A program made the translations under genes and the position numbers. From NCBI GenBank assembly GCA_964528845.1, contig CAZGVE010000010.1, positions 29,090-93,089 of the forward strand: a DNA stretch of 64,000 bases, in the 5' to 3' direction. This DNA comes from FEN-1191 sp964528845. GTDB taxonomy: Bacteria; Pseudomonadota; Gammaproteobacteria; Steroidobacterales; Steroidobacteraceae. The notes below the pieces were generated by a model. It searched no databases and was not told the origin of the DNA. It saw only the letters and a program-made list of their open reading frames with translations. This document shows, one piece after another, positions 1-9,494 of this stretch (position 1 is its first letter; each line of letters begins with the position of its first letter).

Positions 1-89
1 AGCTCGGTACGCGGTGGCCTGCAGTAATTGCATCTCTTGCGCCACCCCCAGCGTCGAATCATCGCGTTAATAGGTGACATAACGCTGCG

Positions 90-581
90 TCAAGGCCTCG
101 TCGCGGAATCGCGAGGCTGTGGCCGCTGCTCGGGTGCGAGCACGCGGGGCGCGGCGGCTCCGAAATACGTCCGCACCTTCGCCACGATCTGGCGATCGGT
201 CAACCGGCCTTCGGTCTGCACCGCGGCAACTCGGCCGCCGAGATTCAGTTTCAGGAGGCGCGCATGGAGCTCGGTCTTGGCCTCCCCGGGTCCGAACACC
301 AGCAACTTTCCGTAGCGACGTAATATTGCGATGACTGCGTCGTAGTAGCTGTTGAGTTCGCCCGTCAACGCCCGTTGTCGACGGTCATCCGCAGGCACCT
401 GCAGCGCTTCGTAGTCACCCTTCATCGGTGAATCACCGGTGCGCTCCGGGTGCTTCTCCACGTTCGACAGCACGACCGTCGTGCCCCAGCCCTCGATAGC
501 CATACCGACGATAAGGGCCTTCCTATGGTCGATCCATACGCCAGCGCTCTCGCTGGTCGAATTCGCCGCGATATTGCTCAT
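90..581 (-). CDS. baeRF-like (release-factor-fold) small protein
   Basis: Protein of 163 aa. It opens with an Ala/Ser-rich stretch and then VWIDHRKALIV, the characteristic first strand of small bacterial proteins related to eRF1 domain 2 (baeRF-type); a second hallmark, LLVFGPGEAK, lies near residue 95 and matches the FGPGEAK segment of that family. The tail after about residue 140 (Pro/Arg-rich) is unlike the family and may be unconserved. Function in the family is poorly known; a ribosome-associated or stress role is only inference. It starts at an ATG with a GGGAG element upstream and is divergent from the glycosidase pair. No signal peptide is visible, so cytoplasmic. Confidence 0.7.
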   Translation of the reverse strand: MSNIAANSTSESAGVWIDHRKALIVGMAIEGWGTTVVLSNVEKHPERTGDSPMKGDYEALQVPADDRRQRALTGELNSYYDAVIAILRRYGKLLVFGPGEAKTELHARLLKLNLGGRVAAVQTEGRLTDRQIVAKVRTYFGAAAPRVLAPEQRPQPRDSATRP

Positions 582-809
582 TGCACTCGAACTCCCTGAA
601 GGCCCGCGTGCCTGAAGGCCCGCGTGCCGCCTGTGGACTGCGGCTCTCGTTGCGCGGGAGCATCGGCGAGCAGGACACTCCCGTCTGTACGAGGTCGCAC
701 AGATATCCCTGATCCGGTGCCAGTCCCGATCCCGGGACCTGGTCGGCCGCTATCGCGAAATTGACGGGTTTTCGGTAGCCTACCGACACACGGGTAAAAG
801 GGGCGAACA
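582..809. other. divergent intergenic region with 16-bp tandem repeat
   Basis: Region between the baeRF-like gene and the GH39 gene. It should hold both promoters, but no convincing -35/-10 pair was seen. It contains a perfect direct tandem duplication of CCTGAAGGCCCGCGTG at 595-610 and 611-626, just upstream of the minus-strand start. The GH39 ribosome binding site AAAAGGGG is at 796-803. Confidence 0.5.
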
Positions 810-2531
810 TTGCGCAAGCCGATTATTCTTGCGGCGTCATTCGCGCTGGCCGGCGTTGCCCCTATTCGCGCGCAGGGCGTAATACCCGCGCCGCTCCCAT
901 CTCCGGCAGCATCCGCCGTGACCATCGATGTCGATCTCGCCAGTCCCGTCGGCCCTTACCAGCCGCTGTACCCGTGGTTCGGATATGACGAGGCCAATTA
1001 CGGTACGGCCCCGAATGGCCGCGCGCTGCTGCGCGAATTGCATGATCTGAGTCCGGTACCGGTCACGATCCGTGTCCACCATCTTCTGACCTCGGGCGAT
1101 GGTGTCCCCGACCTGAAGTGGAGTTCGACCAACGTCTACCGCGAGGACGCGGACGGCAAGCCGCTTTACGACTTCACGATCCTTGACGGCATCTTCGACT
1201 CCTATGCCCAGGCCGGCGTGCGCCCGATGGTGGAGCTGGGCTTCATGCCCAAGGATCTCGCCGCCGCACTGCCGGACCGGCAGCTACCCTACCAGGTGCG
1301 CTATCCGCAGAGCACGACCTCCGGAGCTTCGAACAATCCGCCGAAGGACTATGCGAAGTGGGGCGAGCTGGTACGCACGGTCACCGCCCACCTGGTGCAG
1401 CGCTATGGCCGTGAGACCGTGCAGAAGTGGTACTTCGAGGTCTGGAACGAACCGAACATCGGTTACTGGCATGCCACGCCGACGGACTACTGGAAGCTTT
1501 ACGACTATGCGGTGGCGGGTGTGCGGGCCGCGTTGCCAGGCGCCCTGGTCGGTGGCCCTGCGACCACGGGCCCCGGAGATCCGGCCGCCTACAAGTTCCT
1601 GGACGACTTCCTGGGCCACGTGACTGCGGGCAAAAGCGCGGCTTCCGGCGCGCGCGTGCCGCTCGATTTCATCTCGTTCCACGCCAAGGGTCGCCCGCAG
1701 ATCGATGCCGGCCGCGTCACGATGGGCATTGCCAAGGAACTTGGGGATGCCGACAAGGGATTCGAGATCATCTCGAAGTATCCGGGTCTGCGCCGGCTGC
1801 CGATCATCCTGAGCGAAGCCGATCCCGAAGGCTGTGCGGCGTGCTCGTCCAAGGTGAATCCAGCGAACAACTACCGCAACGGCACGCTCTATCCGGCCTA
1901 CACGGCCGCGGCCTACAAAGGGCTGTTCGAGCTGCAGGATCGGCGCCACGTCAATCTGCAGGCCATGCTCAGCTGGTCCTTCGAATTCGAGAACAAGGAC
2001 TACTTCGAGGGTTTTCGCTCGCTCAATTCCAATGGCATCGACAAGCCGGTACTCAACTTCTTCCGCATGGCCGGCCTGATGTCCGGCAGCCGGGTGCATG
2101 CCGTGAGCGATGGCGCCGTGCCACTCGACACCATGCTGGCGGCCGGCGTGCGCACTGGCGCGGACGTCGACGCATTGGCAACGCGGTCAGCGCACGAAGC
2201 CGCCGTGATGCTGTGGAACTATCACGATGTCGATACGCCGGCGGACGCCACTCCCACGACGCTGCACATTCGCGGCTTGCCGAGCGCGGTGGGCCGCGTG
2301 CTGCTGACGCACTATCGCATCGACGACGCGCATAGCAATGCCTACACCGCCTGGCTCGCGATGGGATCCCCACAGCAGCCCAGTGCGGCACAGTATGCGG
2401 AATTGAAGCGGCTGGACGGGCTGCAGCTGCTGGGGCCGCCGCAATGGCTCGACATCGAGCGGGGCCAGGTGACGGTCGGCACCGAGATGCCCCGCCAGTC
2501 CGTATCCCTGCTGCTGCTGCACTGGGAATGA
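810..2531 (+). CDS. GH39-family glycoside hydrolase (beta-xylosidase-like), secreted
   Basis: 573 aa starting at a TTG (810) six bases after AAAAGGGG. The N-terminal 21 residues (RKPIILAASFALAGVAPIRAQ) look like a Sec signal peptide, so periplasmic or outer-membrane. The body is a GH39-type TIM barrel: acid/base Glu214 lies in WNEPN, and the probable nucleophile is Glu336 in LSEADPEG. GH39 enzymes cleave beta-xylosides or alpha-L-iduronides by a retaining mechanism; a xylosidase-like role on plant oligosaccharides is inferred. Its stop overlaps the start of the GH43 gene (ATGA), so the two are translationally coupled. The exact substrate cannot be read from sequence. Confidence 0.82.
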   Translation: MRKPIILAASFALAGVAPIRAQGVIPAPLPSPAASAVTIDVDLASPVGPYQPLYPWFGYDEANYGTAPNGRALLRELHDLSPVPVTIRVHHLLTSGDGVPDLKWSSTNVYREDADGKPLYDFTILDGIFDSYAQAGVRPMVELGFMPKDLAAALPDRQLPYQVRYPQSTTSGASNNPPKDYAKWGELVRTVTAHLVQRYGRETVQKWYFEVWNEPNIGYWHATPTDYWKLYDYAVAGVRAALPGALVGGPATTGPGDPAAYKFLDDFLGHVTAGKSAASGARVPLDFISFHAKGRPQIDAGRVTMGIAKELGDADKGFEIISKYPGLRRLPIILSEADPEGCAACSSKVNPANNYRNGTLYPAYTAAAYKGLFELQDRRHVNLQAMLSWSFEFENKDYFEGFRSLNSNGIDKPVLNFFRMAGLMSGSRVHAVSDGAVPLDTMLAAGVRTGADVDALATRSAHEAAVMLWNYHDVDTPADATPTTLHIRGLPSAVGRVLLTHYRIDDAHSNAYTAWLAMGSPQQPSAAQYAELKRLDGLQLLGPPQWLDIERGQVTVGTEMPRQSVSLLLLHWE

Positions 2532-3652
2532 TCCGCGCTGCCGCGCTGCCCGGCCTGTGCGCAGCGGCGATGCTGATATCCGCATCAGCGCCGGCTGCGG
2601 CGCCCATGCCTTCCGCGAATCCGGACCCGACCGAGGCGGTGCCGTTCCGCACCGGCCTGCACCTGGCGGACATTCAGATCCACGATCCATGGATACTGGC
2701 GGACCAGGCCACGCACACGTATTACCTCTACACGTCGGCGTCAGCAGCCGCCACCGGCCAGCATCGCGGCGGGACATTCGTCTACCGTAGCCAGGACCTG
2801 CGTAGCTGGCAGGGACCCGATACGGTATTCGTGTGCCCCGATGGCAGCTGGGCAGATCCGCCGCAGCGGGCATGGGCGCCGGAAGTGCATCGCTACCACG
2901 GCCGGTACTACCTGTTCACGACGCTGCACAACCCGGACCGTCCCATCGCGCGCAGCAATCTGGCCACGCCGCAACCGCTGTTCATGCGCAGCACGATCAT
3001 CGCCGTCAGCGATGCACCCGCCGGCCCGTTCCGGATGCTCAAGCCCGGAGCACCGGTCACGCCTGCGGACTTCATGACCCTGGACGGCACGCTGTACGTC
3101 GACCGCGCGGGTAAGCCGTGGATGGTGTATGCGCACGAGTGGGTCCAGAAGGGGGACGGCACGATGGAAGCCATTCCATTGCGCGACGACCTGTCGGATG
3201 CGGCGGGGGATCCGATTCATCTGTTCAAGGCCTCCGACGCACCATGGATCGACTCAAGGATGGCGCCCGACGCGCGACTGAACGACTATGTGACTGACGG
3301 CCCGGAGCTGTTCCGTACTCGAACCGGCACGCTGCTGATGCTGTGGTCCAGCTACGAGCGGATGCCCGATCACTTCGAGAGCTACGTTCAGACGGTCGCG
3401 AGATCGAAGTCCGGCGAGCTTTCTGGTCCGTGGGAGCAGCTGCCTCCGCTGGTCCGCAACGACAGCGGCCACGGCATGCTGTTTCACAGCTTTGAGGGCC
3501 AGCTGATGCTCGTGGTGCTGCAGCCCTTCCAGGACGCGCGCAGCAAGATCTACGAGGTCGAGGACCTGGGGGATCATCTGCGCGTACTGCGGTTCCGCGA
3601 TGACCTGAGCGGACCTCCGCTCGGACCTCAGAAAGGACGCGCCCGCAACTGA
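2528..3652 (+). CDS. GH43-family glycosidase (arabinosidase/xylosidase-like), secreted
   Basis: 374 aa from the ATG that overlaps the GH39 stop; an upstream in-frame start at 2444 lies inside the GH39 gene and is less likely. A hydrophobic Ala-rich signal peptide (about residues 1-25) is followed by a five-bladed-propeller-type GH43 domain: general base Asp53 in IHDPWI, blade motif YYLYTSAS, APEVHRYHGRYYLF, and the proton donor Glu260 in TDGPELF. GH43 enzymes are inverting arabinofuranosidases or xylosidases. Pairing with GH39 suggests stepwise trimming of arabinoxylan-type oligosaccharides in the periplasm; this is inference. Confidence 0.82.
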   Translation: MIRAAALPGLCAAAMLISASAPAAAPMPSANPDPTEAVPFRTGLHLADIQIHDPWILADQATHTYYLYTSASAAATGQHRGGTFVYRSQDLRSWQGPDTVFVCPDGSWADPPQRAWAPEVHRYHGRYYLFTTLHNPDRPIARSNLATPQPLFMRSTIIAVSDAPAGPFRMLKPGAPVTPADFMTLDGTLYVDRAGKPWMVYAHEWVQKGDGTMEAIPLRDDLSDAAGDPIHLFKASDAPWIDSRMAPDARLNDYVTDGPELFRTRTGTLLMLWSSYERMPDHFESYVQTVARSKSGELSGPWEQLPPLVRNDSGHGMLFHSFEGQLMLVVLQPFQDARSKIYEVEDLGDHLRVLRFRDDLSGPPLGPQKGRARN

Positions 3653-3656
3653 GGCG

Positions 3657-3908
3657 CTACTGTTTCTCCACGACGACCCGACCCTGGGCGTTGACGTACA
3701 CGTGATACCGGTTGCCGTCCTTGCAGCTGACGGAATAGTCACTGTCGGCGTTGCGCTTCGAACTGACGATCTGATCGCACGACTGACCCTGCAGGACAAT
3801 GGTGGCCTTGAGGTCACTGCCGATCGACGCATCATCGGCACCACGCACCGGTGCGACCACGGCCACGGCCATCGCCGCTAGCATCAGAACGTATACGCGC
3901 TGCTTCAT
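3657..3908 (-). CDS. small secreted hypothetical protein
   Basis: 83 aa with a clear signal peptide (VYVLMLAAMAVAVVAPVRGA) and a short mature part holding two Cys (QSCDQI and VSCKDG), probably disulphide bonded, and ending NAQGRVVVEKQ. A strong AGGAG lies five bases before the ATG. The end resembles small PepSY-like or DUF periplasmic proteins, but no family is claimed. It lies 20 bp downstream of the lipoprotein gene on the same strand, so probably co-transcribed; it converges with the GH43 gene. Confidence 0.65.
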   Translation of the reverse strand: MKQRVYVLMLAAMAVAVVAPVRGADDASIGSDLKATIVLQGQSCDQIVSSKRNADSDYSVSCKDGNRYHVYVNAQGRVVVEKQ

Positions 3909-3928
3909 GTGATCTCCTGGCGTGGTAA

Positions 3929-4788
3929 TCAGATTTTGGCGAACTTTTCGGGATCCGCAAGCACGGACCAGATCGCTTCCCGCGACGATGATATCGCTGT
4001 GGCAAGCGAAGCATCGCTGTCCTGCAGCAGTGAGAGCACCTTGAGCAGCAGGAGGTTATACCGCTGCCGCAGATCTGCCAGCGAGGTCCGGCGATCACCC
4101 TGATGATAGGCGCGGAACTGCGCGAGCAGGTCATCGACTTGGTTCTTGAGCGACAGCTTGGTAAACACCCCGATCGCACGAGTGTCCCGGAGTCGCTGCT
4201 CGAGTGCCTGCAGATCGAGCGTCGGGGGCAGCGACGGCGACGCTGGCGGCGATGGTGTCGGAGTCGGCGGTAGCGCTGGCTGCTGCTGCGGCGCTGGCCG
4301 CGGCGGCTGCCTGCGGGAGGTTGCAACGCTGGCGTGGTCCGCATTTCCGGACTCCGGCGGCGGCATAGCCGCTGGAGGTGTCGTCGTGGCGGCTGGCGAC
4401 GCGGCGGCCGCTGGCGACGCGGCGGCGGCCGGCGGCGCGGTGGCGGCCGACGGCGTCGCGGCGGNNNNNNNNNNNNNNNNNNNNNNNNNNNNNNNNNNNN
4501 NNNNNNNNNNNNNNNNNNNNNNNNNNNNNNNNNNNNNNNNNNNNNNNNNNNNNNNNNNNNNNNNGCTGGCGACGCGGCGGCGGCCGGCGGCGCGGTGGCG
4601 GCCGACGGCGTCGCGGCGGGAATCGGCGCCACGGAGGATTCGCGTGGCGGTGTCGGCGCTTGCGGCGCTGAGGGTTGCGCCGCCGTAGTCGAGGGGTTGG
4701 CTCGCACGCTGGACGGCGCCCGCTCCAGCGAGGCACAGGCGGTCAGGGCGACGGCGACGAGGGTCGCGCTGGTCCAATTTCCGTGCAA
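3929..4788 (-). CDS. Pro/Ala-rich lipoprotein, interrupted by a false N gap
   Basis: Starts at ATG 4788: MHGNWTSATLVAVALTAC, a lipoprotein signal with lipobox LTAC. Next comes a Pro/Ala/Thr-rich linker, then an amphipathic helical domain (ALEQRLRDTRAIGVFTKLSL...) ending in DPEKFAKI. The 100-N run at 4465-4564 falls in the linker. The 55 bases on each side of it are identical; removing N plus one copy (155 nt) joins the N-terminal and C-terminal frames into one 234-residue protein. As written the two halves are in different frames. The C-terminal helices recall cell-envelope adaptor lipoproteins, but function is unknown. Confidence 0.72.
4465..4564. other. 100-N gap flanked by identical 55-bp ends
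   Basis: Exactly 100 N. Bases 4410-4464 and 4565-4619 are identical, so two contig ends overlap here. Collapsing 155 nt restores the lipoprotein reading frame. Confidence 0.9.
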
Positions 4789-4917
4789 GCTATTCTCTCA
4801 AGCAGTCGATGGTCCCTCTCCCGGCCGCAGTACCGACCCCAGTATAGCGAGCGACACGCCGGATGCCTGCGCGGGCACTGCAGCGGATACAGATCGGTAA
4901 CGATTCTGACACCTGGC

Positions 4918-4932
4918 GGAATCGAAGATTCC
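4918..4932. promoter_or_regulatory. inverted repeat GGAATC-GAA-GATTCC in divergent region
   Basis: A 6-bp perfect inverted repeat with 3-bp spacer in the 199-bp divergent region between the lipoprotein gene (4788, minus) and the VPLP-CTERM gene (4988, plus). It may be an operator; no regulator is nearby and short palindromes occur by chance. Confidence 0.25.
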
Positions 4933-4987
4933 CTACCTTTGCAGCGATCGGCCGCTTGGCCTGCGACAGCAATGGGAGTGGATCCAC

Positions 4988-6643
4988 ATGAAGGTACAAC
5001 GTTCTCAGGCGGCCCTGGCCGCCTTACCGGTCGCCGTGTTCGGGCTGGTATTCCTTGATGCGGCGCAGGCGCAGACGCCGACCAACCTGATCGTCTCAGG
5101 AACTGCCTACCAGGATGTCGGCCAGGCGGCCACGCTGGCGGCCGGTAGCCTGCTGGCGCCGGGCACCCTGGGCGCGGCCAACTCGGTCGCGACTGCGGAC
5201 GGCCAGTTCCAGAACGTGTTCCAGAATGCCGGCCCCGATGCCGCCTTCGGCGTCACGTCGGGGATCTTCCTGCAGAACTATTCGACGAGTGCCACGTACA
5301 ACATCGACGCGGGCGCTGTCGTCGGAAGCTTCTCGTCCAAGTCCGAACTGGCGCTGAATCTTTCGTCTGACGGCAGCTCCCTGACCTTCATGGCCTACAA
5401 CCCGCAGCAGTCGTACTCCTCGACCGGCACGAATGGCATCGCCGCCGTGGCGACTGGCGGCAACAACAATCTGGGCCTGCTCGACATCTCGAATTCCAAC
5501 ACGCCCGGTCTCACCGACCCGACCAATGGCGTGAATGCTTCGGCGTATCGAAGCGTGGTACAGGTCAATCTCGCCGCGCTGCTGACAGGGCCGTCCGGCA
5601 CCACGCTCGGCGGCGGAACGGGACTCACCGTGACCAATACCAACGCCTATAGCGGCAACAATGGGCGGGCCGTCGTGCAGTACGGCGGTCAGTACTACAT
5701 GGCAGGCAATGCCGGCAACAGCGGTTCAGGGGTGACGGGTGCAGTGCTGACGCAGCTGTCGCAGAACACCGGCATGCAGACCATCACACCTGGCGCTGCC
5801 AGTGCCAACAGCACCGTGGTCGGTGCCTGCACTGGCACCGCGGGCGCCACCAAGGGTTACCAGTGCGGGTTCAACAACAATCCGTCGAGCACGACTGGAG
5901 ACAAGACCGGCAAGGATGACAACTTCCGCGGCCTGACGGTCTACAACGGCACCATGTACGTCACCAAGGGCAGCGGCAGCAATGGCGTCAATACGCTCTA
6001 CCAGGTGAACGGTTTCGCGAACCCCGCCACCGCGACGATATCGGTGGTCCCGGGATTCCCGACCACCGGGGCCACCGCGACGCCATTTGGAGTCTGGTTC
6101 GCGGACTCGAACACGATGTACGTGGCGTACGAGGGAGGCGACAAGATCGCCGGAGCGAACGGAGTCCTGGCGAGCGAGGGTGGCATCACCAAGTATTCGC
6201 TGGTGAGCGGCGCCTGGCAGCAGGACTATTCAATCAATGCCGGGCTGCAGCAAGGATTCACGGCAGGCAGCCTCGCGCTGGGTGCGGACACGCAGACGAC
6301 GAAGTTCTACACCGACGGACTGCGCAACCTCACCGGCCAGGTCAATTCCGACGGGACCGTGACGCTGTATGCCGTGACCTCGACCGTCACGGACGCAGGC
6401 GTGGGTACCGCGTGGGATCAGGGCGCGAATCCAGACCAGATCGTGCAGCTGACCGATACGCTGGCCAGCACGACGCTGCTGGCTGGCGAGTCGTTCAACA
6501 CCCTCGAGACTTCGTCCGACGGCACGGTGTTCCGCGGCGTCGCGCTCGCACCGGTTCCGCTGCCGCCCTCGGCATGGCTGATGCTGTCCGGGATCGGAGC
6601 CGTCGCGGCACTCGCACGGCGTCGCCGTTCCCTGCTCGCCTGA
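4988..6643 (+). CDS. VPLP-CTERM (PEP-CTERM-like) exported surface protein
   Basis: 551 aa. A long signal peptide ends near DAAQAQ. The mature part is Ser/Thr/Asn/Gly-rich and low in Cys, with beta-propeller-like stretches (DDNFRGLTVYNG, YQVNGFANP). The last 25 residues form a sorting signal: VPLPPSAW, a hydrophobic helix (LMLSGIGAVAALA) and the basic tail RRRRS, the layout of VPLPA/PEP-CTERM anchors that the exosortase EpsH/XrtA system recognises. No exosortase gene is in this window, so it must be elsewhere. GGGAGTGG precedes the ATG. A role in surface polysaccharide or biofilm matrix is likely by family; the specific function is unknown. Confidence 0.72.
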   Translation: MKVQRSQAALAALPVAVFGLVFLDAAQAQTPTNLIVSGTAYQDVGQAATLAAGSLLAPGTLGAANSVATADGQFQNVFQNAGPDAAFGVTSGIFLQNYSTSATYNIDAGAVVGSFSSKSELALNLSSDGSSLTFMAYNPQQSYSSTGTNGIAAVATGGNNNLGLLDISNSNTPGLTDPTNGVNASAYRSVVQVNLAALLTGPSGTTLGGGTGLTVTNTNAYSGNNGRAVVQYGGQYYMAGNAGNSGSGVTGAVLTQLSQNTGMQTITPGAASANSTVVGACTGTAGATKGYQCGFNNNPSSTTGDKTGKDDNFRGLTVYNGTMYVTKGSGSNGVNTLYQVNGFANPATATISVVPGFPTTGATATPFGVWFADSNTMYVAYEGGDKIAGANGVLASEGGITKYSLVSGAWQQDYSINAGLQQGFTAGSLALGADTQTTKFYTDGLRNLTGQVNSDGTVTLYAVTSTVTDAGVGTAWDQGANPDQIVQLTDTLASTTLLAGESFNTLETSSDGTVFRGVALAPVPLPPSAWLMLSGIGAVAALARRRRSLLA

Positions 6644-6662
6644 TCGGCTTACCCGCCCTGCT

Positions 6663-8978
6663 TCAGGCGGTCCGCGGCGCGGCGATGGCGTCGCGGACCG
6701 CTTCGGGTCGAATCGGCAGGTGGCGCAGCCGCGCCCCGACGGCCGCGAAGATCGCGTTGCCGATCGCAGGACCCACGACGGTGGTCGCGGGCTCGCCGAG
6801 TCCGCGCGGCGGATCAGCGCTCTCGACGAAGCTGATGTCCAGCTCCGGAACCGCGGCGATGCGCAACGGAGTGTAGGTGTCGAGGTTGGTATCCTTGACC
6901 TGGCCGTTCACGAATTGCGTTCCTTCATGCAGCGCCATGCTCACGCCCCACAGGCTCGAACCTTCGAGCTGGGCCTGCGCACCGTCCGGGTCGACGATCG
7001 TGCCCGCGTCCACGACGAGTGTCAGCTTCTCGACTTTCACGGCGCCGCTCGCGCGATCGACGCGCACGCGCGCGACGCAGGCGACCCAGGTAGGCATGTC
7101 ACGCTCCTGCCCGAACGTGGTCGCGAGCCCCAGTCCGGAATCCGGTGGGAGCTTGGTGCCCCAACCAGCACGCTCGGCCGCGCGGCGAACCACCTCGGCC
7201 TGCCGCTTGGCGCCGCCGCCGGTCTCGGGCGCGCCGCCCGCGTTCAATCCGGCGCCCGTCAGCAGCCCGAGCCGGAAGGCGAGCGGATCGGCGCCGACGT
7301 GATGGGCCGCCTCGTCGATGAAGCTCTCCGACGCCCAGTTGGTCCAGCCCGGAGCCACCGAGCGCAGCCACCCGGGTCGAAAGGTCGCGTTGGCCAGATC
7401 GTTCGTGATCGCGCGCACCTGCTGCGCGCCGACGTCATACCAATGATTGGCACCGTTGATCGAGAACTGGTCGAACGGCTTGTCACCCTGACCTTTGGAC
7501 ATCGCGGCGGGCGCCATGACGAGCGTGGGCCACCCGGCCGCGGCGTGGTGCTCCATGCCCATCACGCGACCATTTTCGCCGAATGCCATGCGTAGCCTCT
7601 GCACGGAGGGCGAACGAACCGAATCGAAGCGCGCATCGTCGGCACGGGTCAGCACCAGCTTCACAGGTCGCTTCAGTTCCTTGGCCGCGAGCGCCGCCGG
7701 CACGGCGTAGTCACCATTGAGCCTGCGGCCGAAGCCGCCGCCAACCATATAGGTCCGCATCACGATGCTGGCCTCGGGACGATCTAGCGCCTTGGCCAGG
7801 GTCGGAAGGGCCAGGCTCTGCCACTGGTTGCCGGTATGGATCTCGAAAAGTCCATCCTTCTCGAACGCCAGCGCGTTGAGCGGCTCCATCTGGAAATGCA
7901 GCACCGTGGAAGTCGTGTAGGTCTGCTCCAGCGTCGAGTGCGCGGACTTGAAGGCGGCCGCCGTATCGCCGCCGCCGGTGTTCAGCAGTACGCCCGCGCT
8001 CGCATCCGCGATCAGCCCGGTGGCGTGCTGCTGCAGGTCGTCCTCGGAAACGTTCGCCCCGGTACCCGGGGTCCACTTCACCTGGACCAGATCGGCGGCC
8101 CGGATCGCAGCCGGGTAGCTCTCGGCAATCACCATGACCCACCCGGGCACGGTGCCGGACGGATCGTTCAGCGTGATGCTGCGCAGATAGCCCTTGACCT
8201 GGCGCGCCGCTGCGTCGTCCACGGCGATGACTACGGATCCATTGCGCGTCGGCGGCAGTTTAGGACGCGCATAGACCATGTTGGCGACTTTCGCATCGAT
8301 GCCGTAGCGGGCCGTGCCGTTGGTCTTCGCGGCGATGTCGAGCGCCGCAACCGGCTTGCCGATCAGACGGCGCGCGGCGACCGGCTTGATCGGCAGCTTG
8401 TCGAGCTCCTCAGGGGTGAACTGTCGCGCAATCGCGCCGCGCCGGATGATCTCGCCGTAAGACAGCGAGCGGCCGCCGGCGCTCACGGTGCTGTTCTTGG
8501 CCTCGCACCGCTCTGGACTGGTGCCGAGCAGTTTCGCTCCGGCTTCCAGCAGCGCGAGGCGCCCGGCCGCGCCAGCGCGGCTGTAGATCGGAAAGGTCTG
8601 CCACACCGACCAGCTGCCGCCGGTCACCATCAGGCCCCATTTCGGATCGCTGTCCACGTGCACGGCGCGCACGTGGCTCCAGTCGGCTTCGAGCTCGTCG
8701 GCGAGGATGCGCGCCAGCGCAGTACCGACGTGCTGGCCCATCTCGGCGCGGATGATGTTCACGCTGATGATCCCGTCCGCCCCGATCGAGTACCAGATCG
8801 TTGGTTCGAACTGCGCGCCTGCCGCCGTCGCTGGAACGCCACCGGGAACGGACGGGTCCAGTGCGGCCTGCGCCCAGGGGCTGAAGCCGAACGTCGCGCC
8901 TGCGCCCGCCACCGCGATCAGGAAATTCCGGCGCGTCAGGGGATGCTCGTGCACCGGCTGCGGCGCGACGCCGCTCAT
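6663..8978 (-). CDS. iorB: isoquinoline 1-oxidoreductase-like molybdenum hydroxylase, large subunit
   Basis: 771 aa. The N-terminus has a twin-arginine signal (TRRNFLIAVAGAGATFGF), so the complex is exported folded to the periplasm. The body is the two-part aldehyde oxidase/xanthine dehydrogenase molybdopterin domain, with the Moco-binding Gly-rich segment VGGGFGRR and a C-terminal GLGEPATTVVGPAIGNAIF, where the GEP glutamate is the usual catalytic base. Such enzymes hydroxylate N-heterocycles or oxidise aldehydes. The start is ATG 8978, overlapping the stop of the 2Fe-2S subunit by 4 bp. With the cytochrome gene upstream, electrons probably leave through triheme cytochrome c rather than NAD. 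Substrate unknown. Confidence 0.85.
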   Translation of the reverse strand: MSGVAPQPVHEHPLTRRNFLIAVAGAGATFGFSPWAQAALDPSVPGGVPATAAGAQFEPTIWYSIGADGIISVNIIRAEMGQHVGTALARILADELEADWSHVRAVHVDSDPKWGLMVTGGSWSVWQTFPIYSRAGAAGRLALLEAGAKLLGTSPERCEAKNSTVSAGGRSLSYGEIIRRGAIARQFTPEELDKLPIKPVAARRLIGKPVAALDIAAKTNGTARYGIDAKVANMVYARPKLPPTRNGSVVIAVDDAAARQVKGYLRSITLNDPSGTVPGWVMVIAESYPAAIRAADLVQVKWTPGTGANVSEDDLQQHATGLIADASAGVLLNTGGGDTAAAFKSAHSTLEQTYTTSTVLHFQMEPLNALAFEKDGLFEIHTGNQWQSLALPTLAKALDRPEASIVMRTYMVGGGFGRRLNGDYAVPAALAAKELKRPVKLVLTRADDARFDSVRSPSVQRLRMAFGENGRVMGMEHHAAAGWPTLVMAPAAMSKGQGDKPFDQFSINGANHWYDVGAQQVRAITNDLANATFRPGWLRSVAPGWTNWASESFIDEAAHHVGADPLAFRLGLLTGAGLNAGGAPETGGGAKRQAEVVRRAAERAGWGTKLPPDSGLGLATTFGQERDMPTWVACVARVRVDRASGAVKVEKLTLVVDAGTIVDPDGAQAQLEGSSLWGVSMALHEGTQFVNGQVKDTNLDTYTPLRIAAVPELDISFVESADPPRGLGEPATTVVGPAIGNAIFAAVGARLRHLPIRPEAVRDAIAAPRTA

Positions 8979-9442
8979 GGTCTGGCTCCGGGGGAGGCGC
9001 CGGCGGCGTGCTTGATGGCCGCGCGGATCCGTACGTAAGTCATGCAGCGGCACAGGTTTCCCGCCATCACGGCGTCGATGTCCCGGTCGCTGGGGTTCGG
9101 AAAATCCTTCAGCAGCGCCGCCGCCTGCATGATCTGTCCTGACTGGCAATAGCCGCATTGCGGCACCTGAAGTGCCAGCCAGGCCTGCTGTACGGGATGC
9201 GCGCCGGCCGGATCCAGTCCCTCGATCGTCGTGACCTCAGCGCCCGCTACTGCGGCTACGGCCGTGATGCATGAGCGCGTGGCGCGTCCGCCGACATGTA
9301 CCGTGCAGGCCCCACACATGCCGATACCACAGCCGAACTTGGTCCCGGTCAGGCCGAGATCATCCCTGATCACCCACAACAGCGGCGTATCGCCGTCGAC
9401 ATCGACGCTGACCGTGCGTCCGTTGAGCGTAAACGCAATCAT
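8975..9442 (-). CDS. iorA: (2Fe-2S) subunit of molybdenum hydroxylase
   Basis: 155 aa from ATG 9442 (MIAFTLNGRTVSV). It carries both clusters of the family: a plant-ferredoxin-type site GCGIGMCGACTVHV and a C-terminal four-helix site CGYCQSGQ ... LCRCM. It passes electrons from the molybdenum cofactor in the large subunit to the cytochrome partner. Translation is coupled to the large subunit by a 4-bp overlap. It has no signal peptide and probably rides out with the Tat-signalled large subunit. Confidence 0.88.
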   Translation of the reverse strand: MIAFTLNGRTVSVDVDGDTPLLWVIRDDLGLTGTKFGCGIGMCGACTVHVGGRATRSCITAVAAVAGAEVTTIEGLDPAGAHPVQQAWLALQVPQCGYCQSGQIMQAAALLKDFPNPSDRDIDAVMAGNLCRCMTYVRIRAAIKHAAGASPGARP

Positions 9443-9494
9443 GCTGGCACTCCTCCGAACGTCCCTTCCTGATTCATCGCTGCGCCATGATCGA

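Noticed and set aside
1..89. Minus-strand reading EALTQRYVTY-stop-RDDSTLGVAQEMQLLQ at the left edge with good codon character
   Set aside because: It is interrupted by TAA, too short to identify, and runs off the window; no gene can be supported.
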